From positions 124,001 through 188,000 of the forward strand of contig CAWFGG010000009.1 of assembly GCA_963815325.1 (NCBI GenBank): a DNA stretch of 64,000 bases, in the 5' to 3' direction. The translations under genes and the position numbers were made by a program. The notes under the pieces are model-generated. The model was not told where the DNA came from. It ran no database searches and saw only the letters and a program-made list of their open reading frames with translations. Below are positions 43,474 through 52,828 of this stretch, piece by piece. Within the stretch, counting starts at the first letter, position 1; the number at the start of each line of letters is the position of its first letter. Source of the stretch: JABDII01 sp963815325. GTDB lineage: Bacteria > Gemmatimonadota > Gemmatimonadetes > Gemmatimonadales > GWC2-71-9.

Positions 43474-44270
43474 GCCGCCTCGACCCGTGAACACAGCGCC
43501 ATGGTCCGCTGGTACAACTCGAGTGCATCCCCTTCGGTAAGCGGCGCAAAGCGCGACCCGTCCATCTCGCGCACCACCTGTCCCAGCTCATCCAGCGGCC
43601 AACCGGGTTTCCTGTCGCGCAACACGGCCAGCCAGGCGTCGGTGTCGAGCGTCGGGCCCGCATCGGGCACCCGCTTGGCCACGGTTTCCTTGAGCGCCAG
43701 GATCCCTGCGGCGGCGACGGAACGGAATTCCCCGGCCGCGGCCCATCGCGCAACCGGTGGCCTGGATACGGCTGGTTCAGGTGCGGCGGCAGACGGAGCT
43801 GGCTTCCCACGTCTCCACCGCCACCAGTGGAGCGGAATTACCAAGAGTGCCGCCAGCCCCCAGAGCACCAAGAGCGGCACCACACTGGTGACCGGCCGCG
43901 GAATGATGCCGGTCGGCGGTTGGGGCTGGAGGGTGGAGTCCGACGGGACGGCGGGAAGGACGCTCGCGATCGTGATGGTCACGCGGCTCAGGCGCACGGA
44001 GTCCACATCGCCCCGCGGCGACAGTAGCACCGGGCCCGGTACCTCCACCACGTGGGAGCCCGGTTGCCACACCACGAGCGGATACCGGACCCGGACCGAG
44101 TCTCCCAGCGCTTCCACCACGGCACGGCCAAGCAGCTCCACCGCCCCGCCAGGGTCCCAGGCGGGCGCTCGTGCGGACCACCCGGCAGGAAGCGGGATGG
44201 TGCGGCTGACCCACACCGTGTCGCCGACGGTGGGCGAGCCCTGGAGTGCCAAGAGCATCAGGATCATCAT
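43470..44270 (-). CDS. Bat-operon membrane protein of unknown function
   Basis: The 266 aa product has a short signal, a beta-rich exported region (about residues 20-125), one transmembrane helix near residues 128-148 followed by WWRWRRGK, and a cytosolic helical tail. This matches the topology of the DUF4381-like proteins encoded beside batA in other operons; the family match is uncertain. It overlaps both neighbours by 4 nt and should be co-expressed with them. Confidence 0.65.
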   Translation of the reverse strand: MMILMLLALQGSPTVGDTVWVSRTIPLPAGWSARAPAWDPGGAVELLGRAVVEALGDSVRVRYPLVVWQPGSHVVEVPGPVLLSPRGDVDSVRLSRVTITIASVLPAVPSDSTLQPQPPTGIIPRPVTSVVPLLVLWGLAALLVIPLHWWRWRRGKPAPSAAAPEPAVSRPPVARWAAAGEFRSVAAAGILALKETVAKRVPDAGPTLDTDAWLAVLRDRKPGWPLDELGQVVREMDGSRFAPLTEGDALELYQRTMALCSRVEAA

Positions 44271-45154
44271 GCGCGGTGCAGCCTGCGGGCCCGTCGCGCG
44301 AATGCGCGGCGGAGCGGGATCCAGTAGTCGGTATTGGTCGTGAGGGCCACCAGATCGACCCCCGCGGCTGAGAGGGCCCGATCCCGCGCGCGGCGGCGGT
44401 GTTCCACGGCGGCCCCCATCCGCCGGCGTGTGGTTGCGCTTCGCGCATCCACCAGCCGCCGGTTGCCAGACTCGGCGTCACGGAGCTCGATGATGCCGGT
44501 CCGGGGTAGCTTGCGCTCGCGCGGATCCTCCACCGATATCGCGACCACCTCGTGACGCGCGGCGAGTGTGCGCAGCGGCCGCTCCCATCCCTCAGCGAAG
44601 AAATCCGACAGCACCACCACGATGCTCCGGTGATACAGCAGTTTCTGCGCGTAGACCAATGCCGCGGCCAGGTCGGTCTCCTTCCCTCGAGGTTCGAAGG
44701 CGACCAGGTCCCGAATCACCCGGAGCGCGTGGCGCCGGCCCTTGGCGGGGGGAATGACCCGCTCCACCTCGTCCGAAAAGAGCAACGCGCCCACTCGGTC
44801 GTTCTGTCGCGCGGCGGCGAGGGCCAGCACGGCAGCCACTTCGACCGACAGCGCCGCCTTGGTGAGCGGCTCGCCGAAGTGGGTGGACCCCGATTGGTCG
44901 ACGATCAGGAGCAGGGTGAGCTCCCGTTCCTCGGTGAATGTCTTGACGTAGGGACTCGCCAGGCGGGCCGAGACGTTCCAGTCGATGCTTCGGTAGTCGT
45001 CGCCCGGTTCGTACGCCCGCACCTCGGCGAACTCCATGCCCTGCCCGCGGAACACCGAGCGGTACTCGCCGGCGAAGAGCGATGCCACGAGCCCGCGCGT
45101 GCGGAGCTCGATGGTCTTGACCTGGTGGAGGATTTCGGGGGAAATGACGGGCAT
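44267..45154 (-). CDS. DUF58 domain protein (VWA-like, Bat/MoxR-associated)
   Basis: The 295 aa product has the DUF58 signature: RGLVASLFAGEYRSVFRGQG, EVRAYEPGDDYRSIDWNVSARL, then a VWA-like fold with a MIDAS-type DQSGSTHF and SDFFAEGW. These proteins pair with MoxR AAA ATPases and Bat VWA proteins, proposed to act in assembly or stress tolerance; the mechanism is unknown. It is 44 nt from moxR with a GC-rich hairpin in between. No Shine-Dalgarno is seen before its ATG. Confidence 0.85.
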   Translation of the reverse strand: MPVISPEILHQVKTIELRTRGLVASLFAGEYRSVFRGQGMEFAEVRAYEPGDDYRSIDWNVSARLASPYVKTFTEERELTLLLIVDQSGSTHFGEPLTKAALSVEVAAVLALAAARQNDRVGALLFSDEVERVIPPAKGRRHALRVIRDLVAFEPRGKETDLAAALVYAQKLLYHRSIVVVLSDFFAEGWERPLRTLAARHEVVAISVEDPRERKLPRTGIIELRDAESGNRRLVDARSATTRRRMGAAVEHRRRARDRALSAAGVDLVALTTNTDYWIPLRRAFARRARRLHRA

Positions 45155-45172
45155 GCGAGGAAATTAACGCCA

Positions 45173-45193
45173 CGGCCGCCCCCGGGGCGGCCG
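45173..45193 (-). terminator. GC hairpin between moxR and the DUF58/Bat genes
   Basis: An 8-10 bp stem of CGGCCGCCCC and its complement lies in the 44-nt gap after the moxR stop. On the minus strand it is followed by GTTAATTT rather than a true U-run, so it may be a weak terminator or an RNA-stability element setting a lower level for the downstream bat genes. Confidence 0.4.
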
Positions 45194-45198
45194 CAGAC

Positions 45199-46230
45199 TC
45201 AGGGTACCGGTACGGCGTCGATGATCTGCCCGATCACGCGGTCGCTATCCATGTCCTCCGCTTCGGCCTCAAAGGTGAGAACCAGCCGGTGCCTGAGCAC
45301 GTCGGGAGCCAGCGCCCGGATGTCCTCGGGCACCACGTAGGAGCGCCCGCGGAGGAACGCGTGGGCCCGGGCGGCGGCGGCCAGCGCGAGGGATGCACGC
45401 GGCGAGGCACCATAGGCGATCAGCGGCTTCACGTCCTGGAGCCCGACCGCGCCCGGGTCGCGGGTCGCGCGGACCAGGTCCACGATGTAGTCGAGCAACT
45501 TCTGATCGGCGTAGAGATCGGCGATCGTCTTCCGGGCGGCGAGGATCGCCGACGGCTCGAGGATGCGGGTGACCGGAATGGGCTCTCCACCCCCCATCCG
45601 GAGCAGGACTTCGCGCTCTTCGTCCCGAGAGGGGTAATCCACCCGGACCTTGAGCATGAACCGGTCCAGCTGCGCCTCGGGCAGCGGGTAGGTGCCCTCA
45701 CTCTCGATGGGGTTCTGGGTGGCCAGCACCAGGAACGGCTCCTTCAGCGGGAAGGTGATGCCGCCGATGGTGACCTGGTGTTCCTGCATGGCTTCGAGCA
45801 AGGCGGCCTGCACCTTGGCGGGTGCACGGTTCACCTCGTCCGCCAACACGATCTGGGCGAAGAGGGGGCCCTTCTTGACCTTGAACTCCTGGTTCTTCGG
45901 GTCGAAGACCATGGTGCCGGTCAGATCGGCCGGGAGCAGGTCCGGCGTGAACTGGATCCGGGAGAAGGTCGCGTGGATGATCTCTGCCAGGGTGCGAACC
46001 GACAGGGTCTTGGCCAGGCCGGGCACGCCCTCCAGCAGGATGTGGCCGCCGGTGAGAAGCCCGATCATGAGCCGCTCGATCATGGCTTCCTGCCCCACTA
46101 TTCGCTTGGCCACCTCGGTGACCACGCGCTGAATGAGCTGCCCCTCGGGGCCCGCCGCTTCCCGCATTGGCTTGGCACTCACTGTCCACACTCCCCGGTC
46201 ATCGTCCGACAACTCGAACCGCTCATTCAC
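45199..46230 (-). CDS. moxR: MoxR-family AAA+ ATPase
   Basis: The 343 aa chaperone-like AAA+ protein has Walker A EGVPGLAKT, Walker B LADEVNRAP, sensor 1 ATQNPIESEGTYPLPEAQLD and sensor 2 GASPRASLAL. MoxR proteins work with VWA partners, which follow directly in this operon (DUF58, BatA, BatB/C). The first start is GTG 46230; the ATPase core begins about residue 30, so a shorter start is possible. It starts the moxR-bat transcription unit. Confidence 0.92.
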   Translation of the reverse strand: MNERFELSDDDRGVWTVSAKPMREAAGPEGQLIQRVVTEVAKRIVGQEAMIERLMIGLLTGGHILLEGVPGLAKTLSVRTLAEIIHATFSRIQFTPDLLPADLTGTMVFDPKNQEFKVKKGPLFAQIVLADEVNRAPAKVQAALLEAMQEHQVTIGGITFPLKEPFLVLATQNPIESEGTYPLPEAQLDRFMLKVRVDYPSRDEEREVLLRMGGGEPIPVTRILEPSAILAARKTIADLYADQKLLDYIVDLVRATRDPGAVGLQDVKPLIAYGASPRASLALAAAARAHAFLRGRSYVVPEDIRALAPDVLRHRLVLTFEAEAEDMDSDRVIGQIIDAVPVP

Positions 46231-46281
46231 AGACTCCCATCATCGCCAAAGCGTTATGAAACAATGACGTATGCGCTCCAC

Positions 46282-47022
46282 CTAATGTTTCGCTCGAGCT
46301 TCTTCCGGCAGCCCGATCAATCGGTACAGCGCCGCGGTCTCGGCGGGTGTGAGAGGCCGCCAAGCGCCGGGCTCCAAATCGCCCAGTCGGATCGGGCCAT
46401 ACGATAACCGTGCCAGCCGGTCGACCTTGAGTCCCATTGCCTCACACCAGCGGCGGACGATCCGGTTCCGTCCTTCAATGAGCGTCACGTCGATGATGCT
46501 CCTGCCCTGCCGCCCGGGCCGTACCCGGACCGCCGTCGGCGTCACCGGCCGGCCATCGATCACCACGCGCTGTCTGACGGATGCCTCGATCTCCGCGCTG
46601 GTTTTCCCATGGACCAATGCCGTGTAGCGACGGGGCACCCGGTAGCTGGGATGGGTCAGCCGGTGGGCCGCCTCGCCGTCGGTGGTGAGGAGGAGCAGTC
46701 CCGTGGTCGCGATGTCGAGCCGGCCCACATAGTTGAGCCCTGCGGGCTGGTTAAGCAATTCGAATACGGTGGGGCGCCCCCGTTCATCGCTGGCAGTGGT
46801 CACGACGCCGAGGGGTTTATGCAATGCGATCCAGCGGCGCTCGACCTGCTTGATCGCCCGGCCGCCCACGGTGATGCGCTGCACGTCGGGGTCGACCTTG
46901 CTGCCGATGGTCGCGACTTGGCCGTCCACCCGCACCTTGCCGGCGCGTATCAGCTCTTCCGCCGCCCGGCGCGACGCGATCCCCGCCCGCGCCAGAGCGC
47001 GCTGCAGCCGCATCTCGGTCAT
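46282..47022 (-). CDS. rluB: Pseudouridine synthase RluB-like (23S rRNA)
   Basis: The 246 aa product has an N-terminal S4 RNA-binding domain (RLQRALARAGIASRRAAEEL) and a RsuA/RluB-family catalytic domain with the Asp motif VGRLDIATTGLLLLTTDG. It modifies 23S (or 16S) rRNA; the exact target is inferred from family and length. The ATG overlaps the scpB stop as ATGA. The order scpA-scpB-rluB is widely conserved. Confidence 0.9.
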   Translation of the reverse strand: MTEMRLQRALARAGIASRRAAEELIRAGKVRVDGQVATIGSKVDPDVQRITVGGRAIKQVERRWIALHKPLGVVTTASDERGRPTVFELLNQPAGLNYVGRLDIATTGLLLLTTDGEAAHRLTHPSYRVPRRYTALVHGKTSAEIEASVRQRVVIDGRPVTPTAVRVRPGRQGRSIIDVTLIEGRNRIVRRWCEAMGLKVDRLARLSYGPIRLGDLEPGAWRPLTPAETAALYRLIGLPEEARAKH

Positions 47023-47606
47023 GATTCCGCGGGAACGTAGGCGGCTGCTTCATCCCCTTCGTCTTCCGTCCGGGCTGCATGCGGGTGCAGCGCCACCGTC
47101 AGCTCCTCGGCATCGGGCAAGTTGGACAGGTCTTCGAGGCCGAGCACTTCGAGGAACTGAGGTGTCGTGCCGTAGAGCAACGGACGGCCGAGCCCTTCGC
47201 TCCGTCCAACCACCTCGATCAGTCCACGTTCTTGGAGCGTGCGCAGGACACCGCTCGCCGACACGCCCCGTATCTCCTCGATGTCGGCGCGGCCAACCGG
47301 TTGGCGATAGGCAATGACGGCGAGCGTTTCGAGCGCCGCGGGCGTGAGCTTGGGGACCCTGAGCGAAATCCTGGCCCGCTCGATGGCCTCGGCATAGGCC
47401 GGGCGGGTCAGGATCTGCCAGCCTCCAGCCAGTTCCAGGAGTTCGACTGCGTGCTGGTTGAAGTCGTAAATCTCCCGCAGCTGGTCGAGCGACGCGCGCA
47501 CTTCGGCCACGGTCGCATCGGAATCGAGCGCAGCCAGCTCCTCGACGGTGAGCGGGCGTGAAGCCGAGAACAGGGCGGCTTCAACGAGTTGCGTCAGCGG
47601 TTTCAC
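47019..47606 (-). CDS. scpB: Segregation and condensation protein B
   Basis: Kleisin-associated winged-helix subunit of the SMC condensin. The 195 aa product has LVEAALFSASRPLTVEELA, LEIAGGW-like LELAGGWQILTRP, TPAALETLAVIAYRQPVGRADIEEIRG and LLYGTTPQFLEVLGL, all typical of ScpB. It starts at GTG 47606, inside the last 26 nt of scpA. The acidic C-terminal tail is species-specific. smc is not in the window. Confidence 0.93.
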   Translation of the reverse strand: MKPLTQLVEAALFSASRPLTVEELAALDSDATVAEVRASLDQLREIYDFNQHAVELLELAGGWQILTRPAYAEAIERARISLRVPKLTPAALETLAVIAYRQPVGRADIEEIRGVSASGVLRTLQERGLIEVVGRSEGLGRPLLYGTTPQFLEVLGLEDLSNLPDAEELTVALHPHAARTEDEGDEAAAYVPAES

Positions 47607-48321
47607 GGGCCACCATGATCGGAGCGAAGGGTTTGGGCTGCATCACCCGGAGTCGTCCCCGCCGGGCCAACTCGAGAGCGGCGAGAAGGGTGGAGAGCAG
47701 CGTGGTCAAGTCGGGGTTGGGGCCGAAGGCCTCCCGGAGGCTGAACTCGGCCTTCTCCTCGAGCAATTTCTCGAGCCTGGCTGTTGCCCCTTCTACGTCG
47801 AGCGGCCGGGGAACCACACGGTGGAGCACGGGCGACGGAATGCCTTCGACCACTGAGCGGGCCGCCTCCAGCAGCTCGATGAGATCGACCGTGAGCGGCA
47901 GCGCCGGCAGGTCCGGAGCGGGCGGCAGGTATCCCCGAGCGAAGCGAGCGGCTCTGCGTTCGGCCAGGCGCGCCATCCAGATCGCAATTTCCTTGATCTG
48001 CTGATACTCGAGCAGCCGGCGCACCAGTTCGGCCCGCGGGTCTTCCCACTCGTCGTCCAGATTCCTCGGCAGGAGCATCTGGACCTTGAGGCGAATGAGC
48101 CGCCCGGCCATCTCGAGATAGTCGGCCGCCTGGTTCAGGCCCAGCTGATGGATGGCTTGGAGGAACTGATCGGCTATGCGGGCGATCGGGATGTCGGAGA
48201 TCTCGAGCTGCTCTTCGCGCAGTAGATGGAGCAGGAGATCGAGCGGACCGGAGAACTGATCGAGCTCGACGATGAAGCCCGAATCGGCGCCAAGAGCGGC
48301 GGTTGGAGCGGTACTCGTCAC
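47581..48321 (-). CDS. scpA: Segregation and condensation protein A
   Basis: Kleisin subunit of the SMC-ScpAB complex that organises the chromosome. The 246 aa product has FSGPLDLLLHLLREEQLEIS at the N-terminus, YLEMAGRLIRLKVQMLLP and a C-terminal winged helix ending in RMQPKPFAPI-like residues. I chose GTG 48321 (MTSTAPTAALGAD); the frame stays open to 48420, but the extra residues are not ScpA-like. An ATG at 48369 is a possible alternative. Confidence 0.9.
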   Translation of the reverse strand: MTSTAPTAALGADSGFIVELDQFSGPLDLLLHLLREEQLEISDIPIARIADQFLQAIHQLGLNQAADYLEMAGRLIRLKVQMLLPRNLDDEWEDPRAELVRRLLEYQQIKEIAIWMARLAERRAARFARGYLPPAPDLPALPLTVDLIELLEAARSVVEGIPSPVLHRVVPRPLDVEGATARLEKLLEEKAEFSLREAFGPNPDLTTLLSTLLAALELARRGRLRVMQPKPFAPIMVARETADATR

Positions 48322-48524
48322 GCGACCGACGCCCGGTCGAGTCTGAGCCCACGGGCCGGGCCGGACCATGGGCCATCTGGCGCGGCCGGGAGCGGGACCG
48401 TGCTCGGAAACACCCCGCAAGACACTACCGGGGCCGGAAAATCGGGAGTCAGCGGGCTATCCTTTGGTTGAAACGCCGCGCGGAACATACAACCCGGGCT
48501 CCCTTCAAGTCAAAACGACGAACG

Positions 48525-48553
48525 TTGACCCGAGCGCCGAATCCGGCTAGAAT
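48525..48553 (+). promoter_or_regulatory. Predicted rpsT promoter
   Basis: TTGACC (48525-48530), a 17-nt spacer and TAGAAT (48548-48553): five of six matches at both boxes. The expected start is near 48560, giving a leader of about 50 nt. It is the best sigma70-type match in the window. Confidence 0.75.
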
Positions 48554-48609
48554 CATGCGCTTAGGCGGGCCGCGTCGGTCCTGCCGGTGACCCGAGTGAC
48601 GAGGAGCGC

Positions 48610-48861
48610 GTGCCCCAGAAAAAATCAGCCAAGAAGCGCGAGCGGCAGCGGCAGAGCCGGACCGAGGGCAACAAGGCCCAGCGAAGCAGGATTCGCGGAG
48701 CGATCAAGCGCGTGCGGACGGCGGCCACCAAGGAAGAGGGGCTCACGGCCTACCGCGAAGCCGAGCAACTGTTGGATCGCGGCGGGCGGAAGCGCCTTCT
48801 GCACCCCAAGGCGGCCAATCGGACCAAGAGCCGGCTAGCCAAGCTGGTGGGCAAGGCCTAG
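48610..48861 (+). CDS. rpsT: 30S ribosomal protein bS20
   Basis: The 83 aa, very basic product opens PQKKSAKKRERQRQS and ends RTKSRLAKLVGKA, the standard bS20 pattern. It starts at GTG 48610 with GAGGAG 3-4 nt upstream; a non-AUG start is common for rpsT and can serve autogenous control. It is monocistronic, with its own promoter and terminator, and diverges from scpA. Confidence 0.96.
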   Translation: MPQKKSAKKRERQRQSRTEGNKAQRSRIRGAIKRVRTAATKEEGLTAYREAEQLLDRGGRKRLLHPKAANRTKSRLAKLVGKA

Positions 48862-48883
48862 CCGCTCGAATGCCGGAGAAGTA

Positions 48884-48914
48884 AACAAGGGCGCCTCATC
48901 GAGGCGCCCTTGTT
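48884..48914. terminator. Bidirectional terminator after rpsT
   Basis: A 14-bp perfect stem AACAAGGGCGCCTC / GAGGCGCCCTTGTT with a three-base ATC loop, between rpsT (plus) and the convergent zinc-ribbon gene (minus). The plus tail is GCATTT and the minus tail TTACTT, so it should serve both genes. Confidence 0.85.
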
Positions 48915-48934
48915 GCATTTCCGATTACCAATCG

Positions 48935-49876
48935 TCAGAGCGAGGCCAGTTCCGCCCCGCAGTTCTCGCAATACCACTCGGTCGGGAGATTGAGTCCGCC
49001 GCATTCGGCGCACTTGAGCGTCTTCTGTCCCTTCCCGGCGGCCTCCGCCCCGCCCCCGGCTTCGATACGCGGCCGTTCGTGGCCGCCGCTGGCCCGGTCG
49101 GGCGACGGGCCACCGATCTCGTCTTCCGACACCGACTTGAGGAAATCCAACTCGTCGACGTCCCCGCTCCCCGCAGCGGCGGCAGCGCCGCCCGTGGGAA
49201 ACCGCAGCGTCTTGGGACTCGCGGCCGGCTTGCCCTTGCCGCGCGGCACGAATTTGGGAGCGCTCACCCGCCGGGGGGCGGCATCGGGATCGGTCTCCAC
49301 CGCGTCCATGGGCGCGGGAGGGGTCAGGCTCTCGCGTCGGCCCGCGGCCTGCTTCGCGTCCGGCACCCACGACTCGGAGTTGTACACCGGGGTCTTGCCG
49401 GCCGGCTTCTCTGCCTGGGGCGCCTTGGGCGCCGCCACCGGCGCCGCGATGAGCGCCTGAATCTCGGCCAGGCGATCGATCTCTCCGTTGACCTTGTCCA
49501 ACTCCTGCTTGAGCGCCTCGAGCCCCGCCGAGGACTCGCCGCTGAGCTTGGCCCACTCGTCCTCGCCGTACTCGCCCACCGCATGTCGCAACTCGGCCTC
49601 GGCCAGTTCCTCCTCGGACGACTCACGCTGCGAGTTGAGATCCGACTGTTTGTTGCGGAACTCGGCCAGCTGCTCGGCTACCGAGTCGGCATGGCCCCGC
49701 AGCTCCTCGACCACGGCACTCAGGCGCTTCTCATAGTCCTTCCGGACCCGTTCCCGCACCGCCTCCGAGGCCAGTTTCTGGCTCTCGTCCAGCTTGGCGA
49801 GCCAATCCTCGAACTTGGCGCGCTGCTCGAGCAGGCTTTCTATCGTATTGCCGTTGTCGGGTGTCGCTTTGGCCAT
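48935..49876 (-). CDS. Coiled-coil protein with C-terminal zinc ribbon
   Basis: The 313 aa product has about 130 residues of charged heptad-like helix at the N-terminus (ESLLEQRAKFEDWLAKLDES onward), a Pro/Ala/Gly-rich disordered middle and a C-terminal zinc ribbon with two CxxC pairs (CAECGG and CENCGA). The domain order resembles small bacterial zinc-ribbon proteins of unknown role. The ATG at 49876 has GGGGAG 8 nt upstream; a GTG 6 nt earlier is the alternative. It stands alone between rpsT and pyrC. Confidence 0.75.
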   Translation of the reverse strand: MAKATPDNGNTIESLLEQRAKFEDWLAKLDESQKLASEAVRERVRKDYEKRLSAVVEELRGHADSVAEQLAEFRNKQSDLNSQRESSEEELAEAELRHAVGEYGEDEWAKLSGESSAGLEALKQELDKVNGEIDRLAEIQALIAAPVAAPKAPQAEKPAGKTPVYNSESWVPDAKQAAGRRESLTPPAPMDAVETDPDAAPRRVSAPKFVPRGKGKPAASPKTLRFPTGGAAAAAGSGDVDELDFLKSVSEDEIGGPSPDRASGGHERPRIEAGGGAEAAGKGQKTLKCAECGGLNLPTEWYCENCGAELASL

Positions 49877-50016
49877 AGTCACAACTCCCCTGCTCTGTGC
49901 GGCTCACGGCTCGGAAAGACCATCGCGGGCCGAGCGCTGGCCCGGAATGGGCCAATCTTCCCCCAATTTAACGCAGATCCAACTTTGTCCAAGCCTGGGT
50001 GACCCAGGGGGCGGCG

Positions 50017-51314
50017 TCAACCGCCCGGGGAGTGGCCCCGCTCGAAGACGATCCGGCCTCCCACGATGGTAAAGTCGGCGCGCCCGACGAGCGTGTCCTG
50101 GCCAAACGGGGTATTCCGGCTCTTCGAATAGAAGGTCGCCGGGTCGACGCTCCAGCGGACGGCGGGATCGATCACCACCACGTCGGCCGGTGCCCCGATG
50201 GCGAGCGTTCCGCCGGGCAGGTTGAACACCCGGGCCGGCACCGTGCTCATGCGGGCAACCAGTTCCGGCAGGGTCAAGTAGCCGCCCTCCACCAACTCCA
50301 GGATCGCCAAGCCGAGGGCGGTCTCGAGGCCGAGGATGCCGTTGGGCGCATCGGCGAAGGCGCGTTCCTTGGCATCGTAGTGGTGGGGCGCGTGGTCGCT
50401 CGCGATCACGTCGAGGGTCCCGTCCTTCAATCCGAGCCGAATGGCCTCCCGGTCTTCCGACTCACGAAGCGGCGGGTTCATCTTCGCGTTGGTGTCGTAA
50501 TTCTCGCAGCGCTCATGCGTCAGGGTGAAGTGATGCGGCGTCGCCTCCGCCGTGACCCTGAGCCCCTTCTCTTTCGCGCGCCGGATCAGCTCCACCGACC
50601 CGCGCGTCGACATGTGGCACAGATGGACGTGGCCGCCGGTCAGTTCGGCCAGGATGATGTCGCGCGCCACCATGATCTCTTCCGCCGCGGCCGGGATCCC
50701 CTTGAGTCCGAGCCGGGTCGAGACGATGCCTTCGTGCATGGCGCCGCCGTGCGCCAGGCTCATCTCCTCGCAATGATCGGCCACCGGAATGTCGAAGGTC
50801 TTGGCGTACTCGAGCGCGGTCCGCATGAGGTGGCTCGACGCGACCGGATGCCCGTCATCGCTCACCGCCACCGCTCCGGCGCCGACCAACTCACCGAATT
50901 CGGCCAGGTGCTCGCCCTTCTGGCCGAGCGAGACGGCACCGATCGGATAGACCCGCGCCTTGGCCGCCTTCTGGGCCTGGCTCACGATGAAGCCCACAGC
51001 CGCCTGATTGTCGGTCACGGGATCGGTATTCGGCATGGCGCACACCGCGGTGAACCCGCCGGCCGCGGCTGCCATGGCGCCGGTGGCCACCGTCTCCAAG
51101 TCCTCCTGCCCCGGCTCCCGCAGATGGACGTGTACGTCGATCAACCCCGGCGCCACCACTTTACCGGCCGCATCGATGACCGATGCGCCGGGCGGGCGGG
51201 CACGTTCCGGCCGACCGCTTCGATCTTGCCGTCCTGTATCAGCACGTCGGCCTGCCCGTCGCCATTGCGGGATGGATCGATCACCCGCCCGCCCTTGATC
51301 AGGATCCCGTTCAC
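50017..51314 (-). CDS. pyrC: Dihydroorotase PyrC, frame interrupted near 51190
   Basis: Closes carbamoyl-aspartate to dihydroorotate in pyrimidine synthesis. The N-terminus (NGILIKGGRVIDPSRNGDG, from GTG 51314) and the rest (PGASVIDAAGKVVAPGLIDV onward) are in different frames. Restoring one G in a GG at about 51187-51190 joins them. The metal-binding HVHLREPG, DHCEE, LCHMSTRGS and ASDHAPHH are intact, so I think the gene works and the break is a consensus error. The GTG overlaps the pyrB stop (GTGA). Confidence 0.9.
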
Positions 51315-52273
51315 GGCTCGTCTCCGGTCTTGGGCGCCGTCCATTCCGGCGAGCCGCCGGACAGGAGGTAGAGCACCGCCATCCGCACCGCGACACCGTT
51401 GGTTACCTGCGGCAGGATGACGCTATGGGGGCCGTCGGCCACGTCGCTGTCGATCTCGACCCCGCGGTTCATCGGGCCGGGATGCATGATGAGCAAATCC
51501 TTCGGGGCCTTGGCCAAGCGCTCGCTGGACACGCCGAACACCCGGTTGTACTCCCGCTGGGAGGGGATGAAACCACCTTCCATTCGTTCGATCTGGAGCC
51601 GGAGGATGTTGAGCGCGTCGGCCCACGCGATCGCATCCTCGATGTGCGGCAGCATGGTGACGCCCAATTCCTCGATACCGCGCGGCATGAGCGACGCGGG
51701 TCCGCAGACGCCGACCTCGGCGCCAAGCTTCAAGAGCCCCCAGATGTTGCTCCGGGCCACCCGACTGTGCAGGATGTCGCCGCAGATCGCCACCTTGATC
51801 CCAGCGATCCGCTTGAACCGATCGCGCAGGGTCAGGAGATCGAGCAGCGCCTGGGTGGGATGCTCGTGCTTCCCGTCGCCCGCGTTGACTACGTTGGAGC
51901 GGATGCGCTCGCCGAGGAATTGCGCCGCACCGGACGATTGGTGGCGGATCACCACCATGTCGATCCGCATGGCCTCGAGGTTCCGCGCGGTGTCGACCAG
52001 AGTCTCACCCTTCTCCGCCGACGATCCGGTCGCGGCCACGTTCACCGTGTCGGCCGAGAGCCGCTTTTCGGCAAACTCGAACGAGATCCGGGTGCGGGTG
52101 GACGCCTCGAAGAACAGGTTGACGATGGTCTTGCCGCGGAGCGCCGGCACCTTCTTGATGGCGCGCTCGCTCACTTCCTTGAACGGTTCCGCCGTGTCGA
52201 GGATGAGCTGGATCTGCTCGGCGCTCGCGTGCTCGAGCCCGACCAGGTCCTTGCCGAGGGTGACGGTTGCCAT
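51311..52273 (-). CDS. pyrB: Aspartate carbamoyltransferase catalytic subunit
   Basis: Joins carbamoyl phosphate and aspartate. The 320 aa product has FFEASTRTRISFE (carbamoyl-phosphate loop), GDGKHEHPTQALLDL, and the aspartate-site MHPGPMNRGVEI. The regulatory chain PyrI is not seen nearby. The 3-nt gap from pyrR and the 4-nt overlap with pyrC make one pyrR-pyrB-pyrC unit. Confidence 0.97.
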   Translation of the reverse strand: MATVTLGKDLVGLEHASAEQIQLILDTAEPFKEVSERAIKKVPALRGKTIVNLFFEASTRTRISFEFAEKRLSADTVNVAATGSSAEKGETLVDTARNLEAMRIDMVVIRHQSSGAAQFLGERIRSNVVNAGDGKHEHPTQALLDLLTLRDRFKRIAGIKVAICGDILHSRVARSNIWGLLKLGAEVGVCGPASLMPRGIEELGVTMLPHIEDAIAWADALNILRLQIERMEGGFIPSQREYNRVFGVSSERLAKAPKDLLIMHPGPMNRGVEIDSDVADGPHSVILPQVTNGVAVRMAVLYLLSGGSPEWTAPKTGDEP

Positions 52274-52276
52274 GCG

Positions 52277-52816
52277 TCAGTCCTCGCGCACCAGCTCGAC
52301 GGCGTCCCGGCCGTCCAGCTCGCTCACCAACACGTCGACCCGATCTCCCGGGCCGGTCGCCACCGTCTCGCCGACGATATCCGGGCAGATAGGCAGCTCA
52401 CGCCCGCCCCGGTCGATCAGCACCGCGAGCAGCACCCGGCGCGGCCGGCCGAAGTCGGCAAACTCGTCGAGCGCCGCGCGCACCGTGCGCCCGGTGTAGA
52501 ACACGTCGTCCACGATGACGATGGTCTTGCCGTCGAGCGAGGGCGGAAGCCGGGTCTCGCCCACAATGGGTCGGGGGCCCACGGTCTGGAAGTCGTCGCG
52601 ATAGAGCGTGATGTCCACCTTGCCGCGCGGCACGCTCACGCCCTCGGTCGATTCGATCATCGAGGCGATGCGTTCGGCCAGCTCGACCCCGCGGCGTTGG
52701 ATACCGACGAGAAAAAGGCCGTCGGTCCCGTGGCACTGCTCCACGATCTCGGCGGCCATGCGTGTCAGGGCCCTGTGCATGGCGGGCCCGTCTAGTATCC
52801 GGGTGCGGCTAGGCAT
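52277..52816 (-). CDS. pyrR: Bifunctional pyrimidine regulatory protein / uracil phosphoribosyltransferase PyrR
   Basis: The 179 aa product has the PRPP-binding motif TIVIVDDVFYTGRTVRAALDEF and the family ending DAVELVRED. PyrR proteins bind a leader RNA of pyr operons in Firmicutes and some others. Here the promoter -10 lies only 12 nt from the ATG, so there is no room for a leader attenuator before pyrR itself. Control may act elsewhere, or the protein may work mainly as an enzyme. Confidence 0.94.
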   Translation of the reverse strand: MPSRTRILDGPAMHRALTRMAAEIVEQCHGTDGLFLVGIQRRGVELAERIASMIESTEGVSVPRGKVDITLYRDDFQTVGPRPIVGETRLPPSLDGKTIVIVDDVFYTGRTVRAALDEFADFGRPRRVLLAVLIDRGGRELPICPDIVGETVATGPGDRVDVLVSELDGRDAVELVRED

Positions 52817-52828
52817 CTCGTGGGGGTG

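Noticed and set aside
49985..50010. A terminator after pyrC
   Set aside because: A CCTGGG-TGA-CCCAGG hairpin exists, but the stem is short and there is no U-run.
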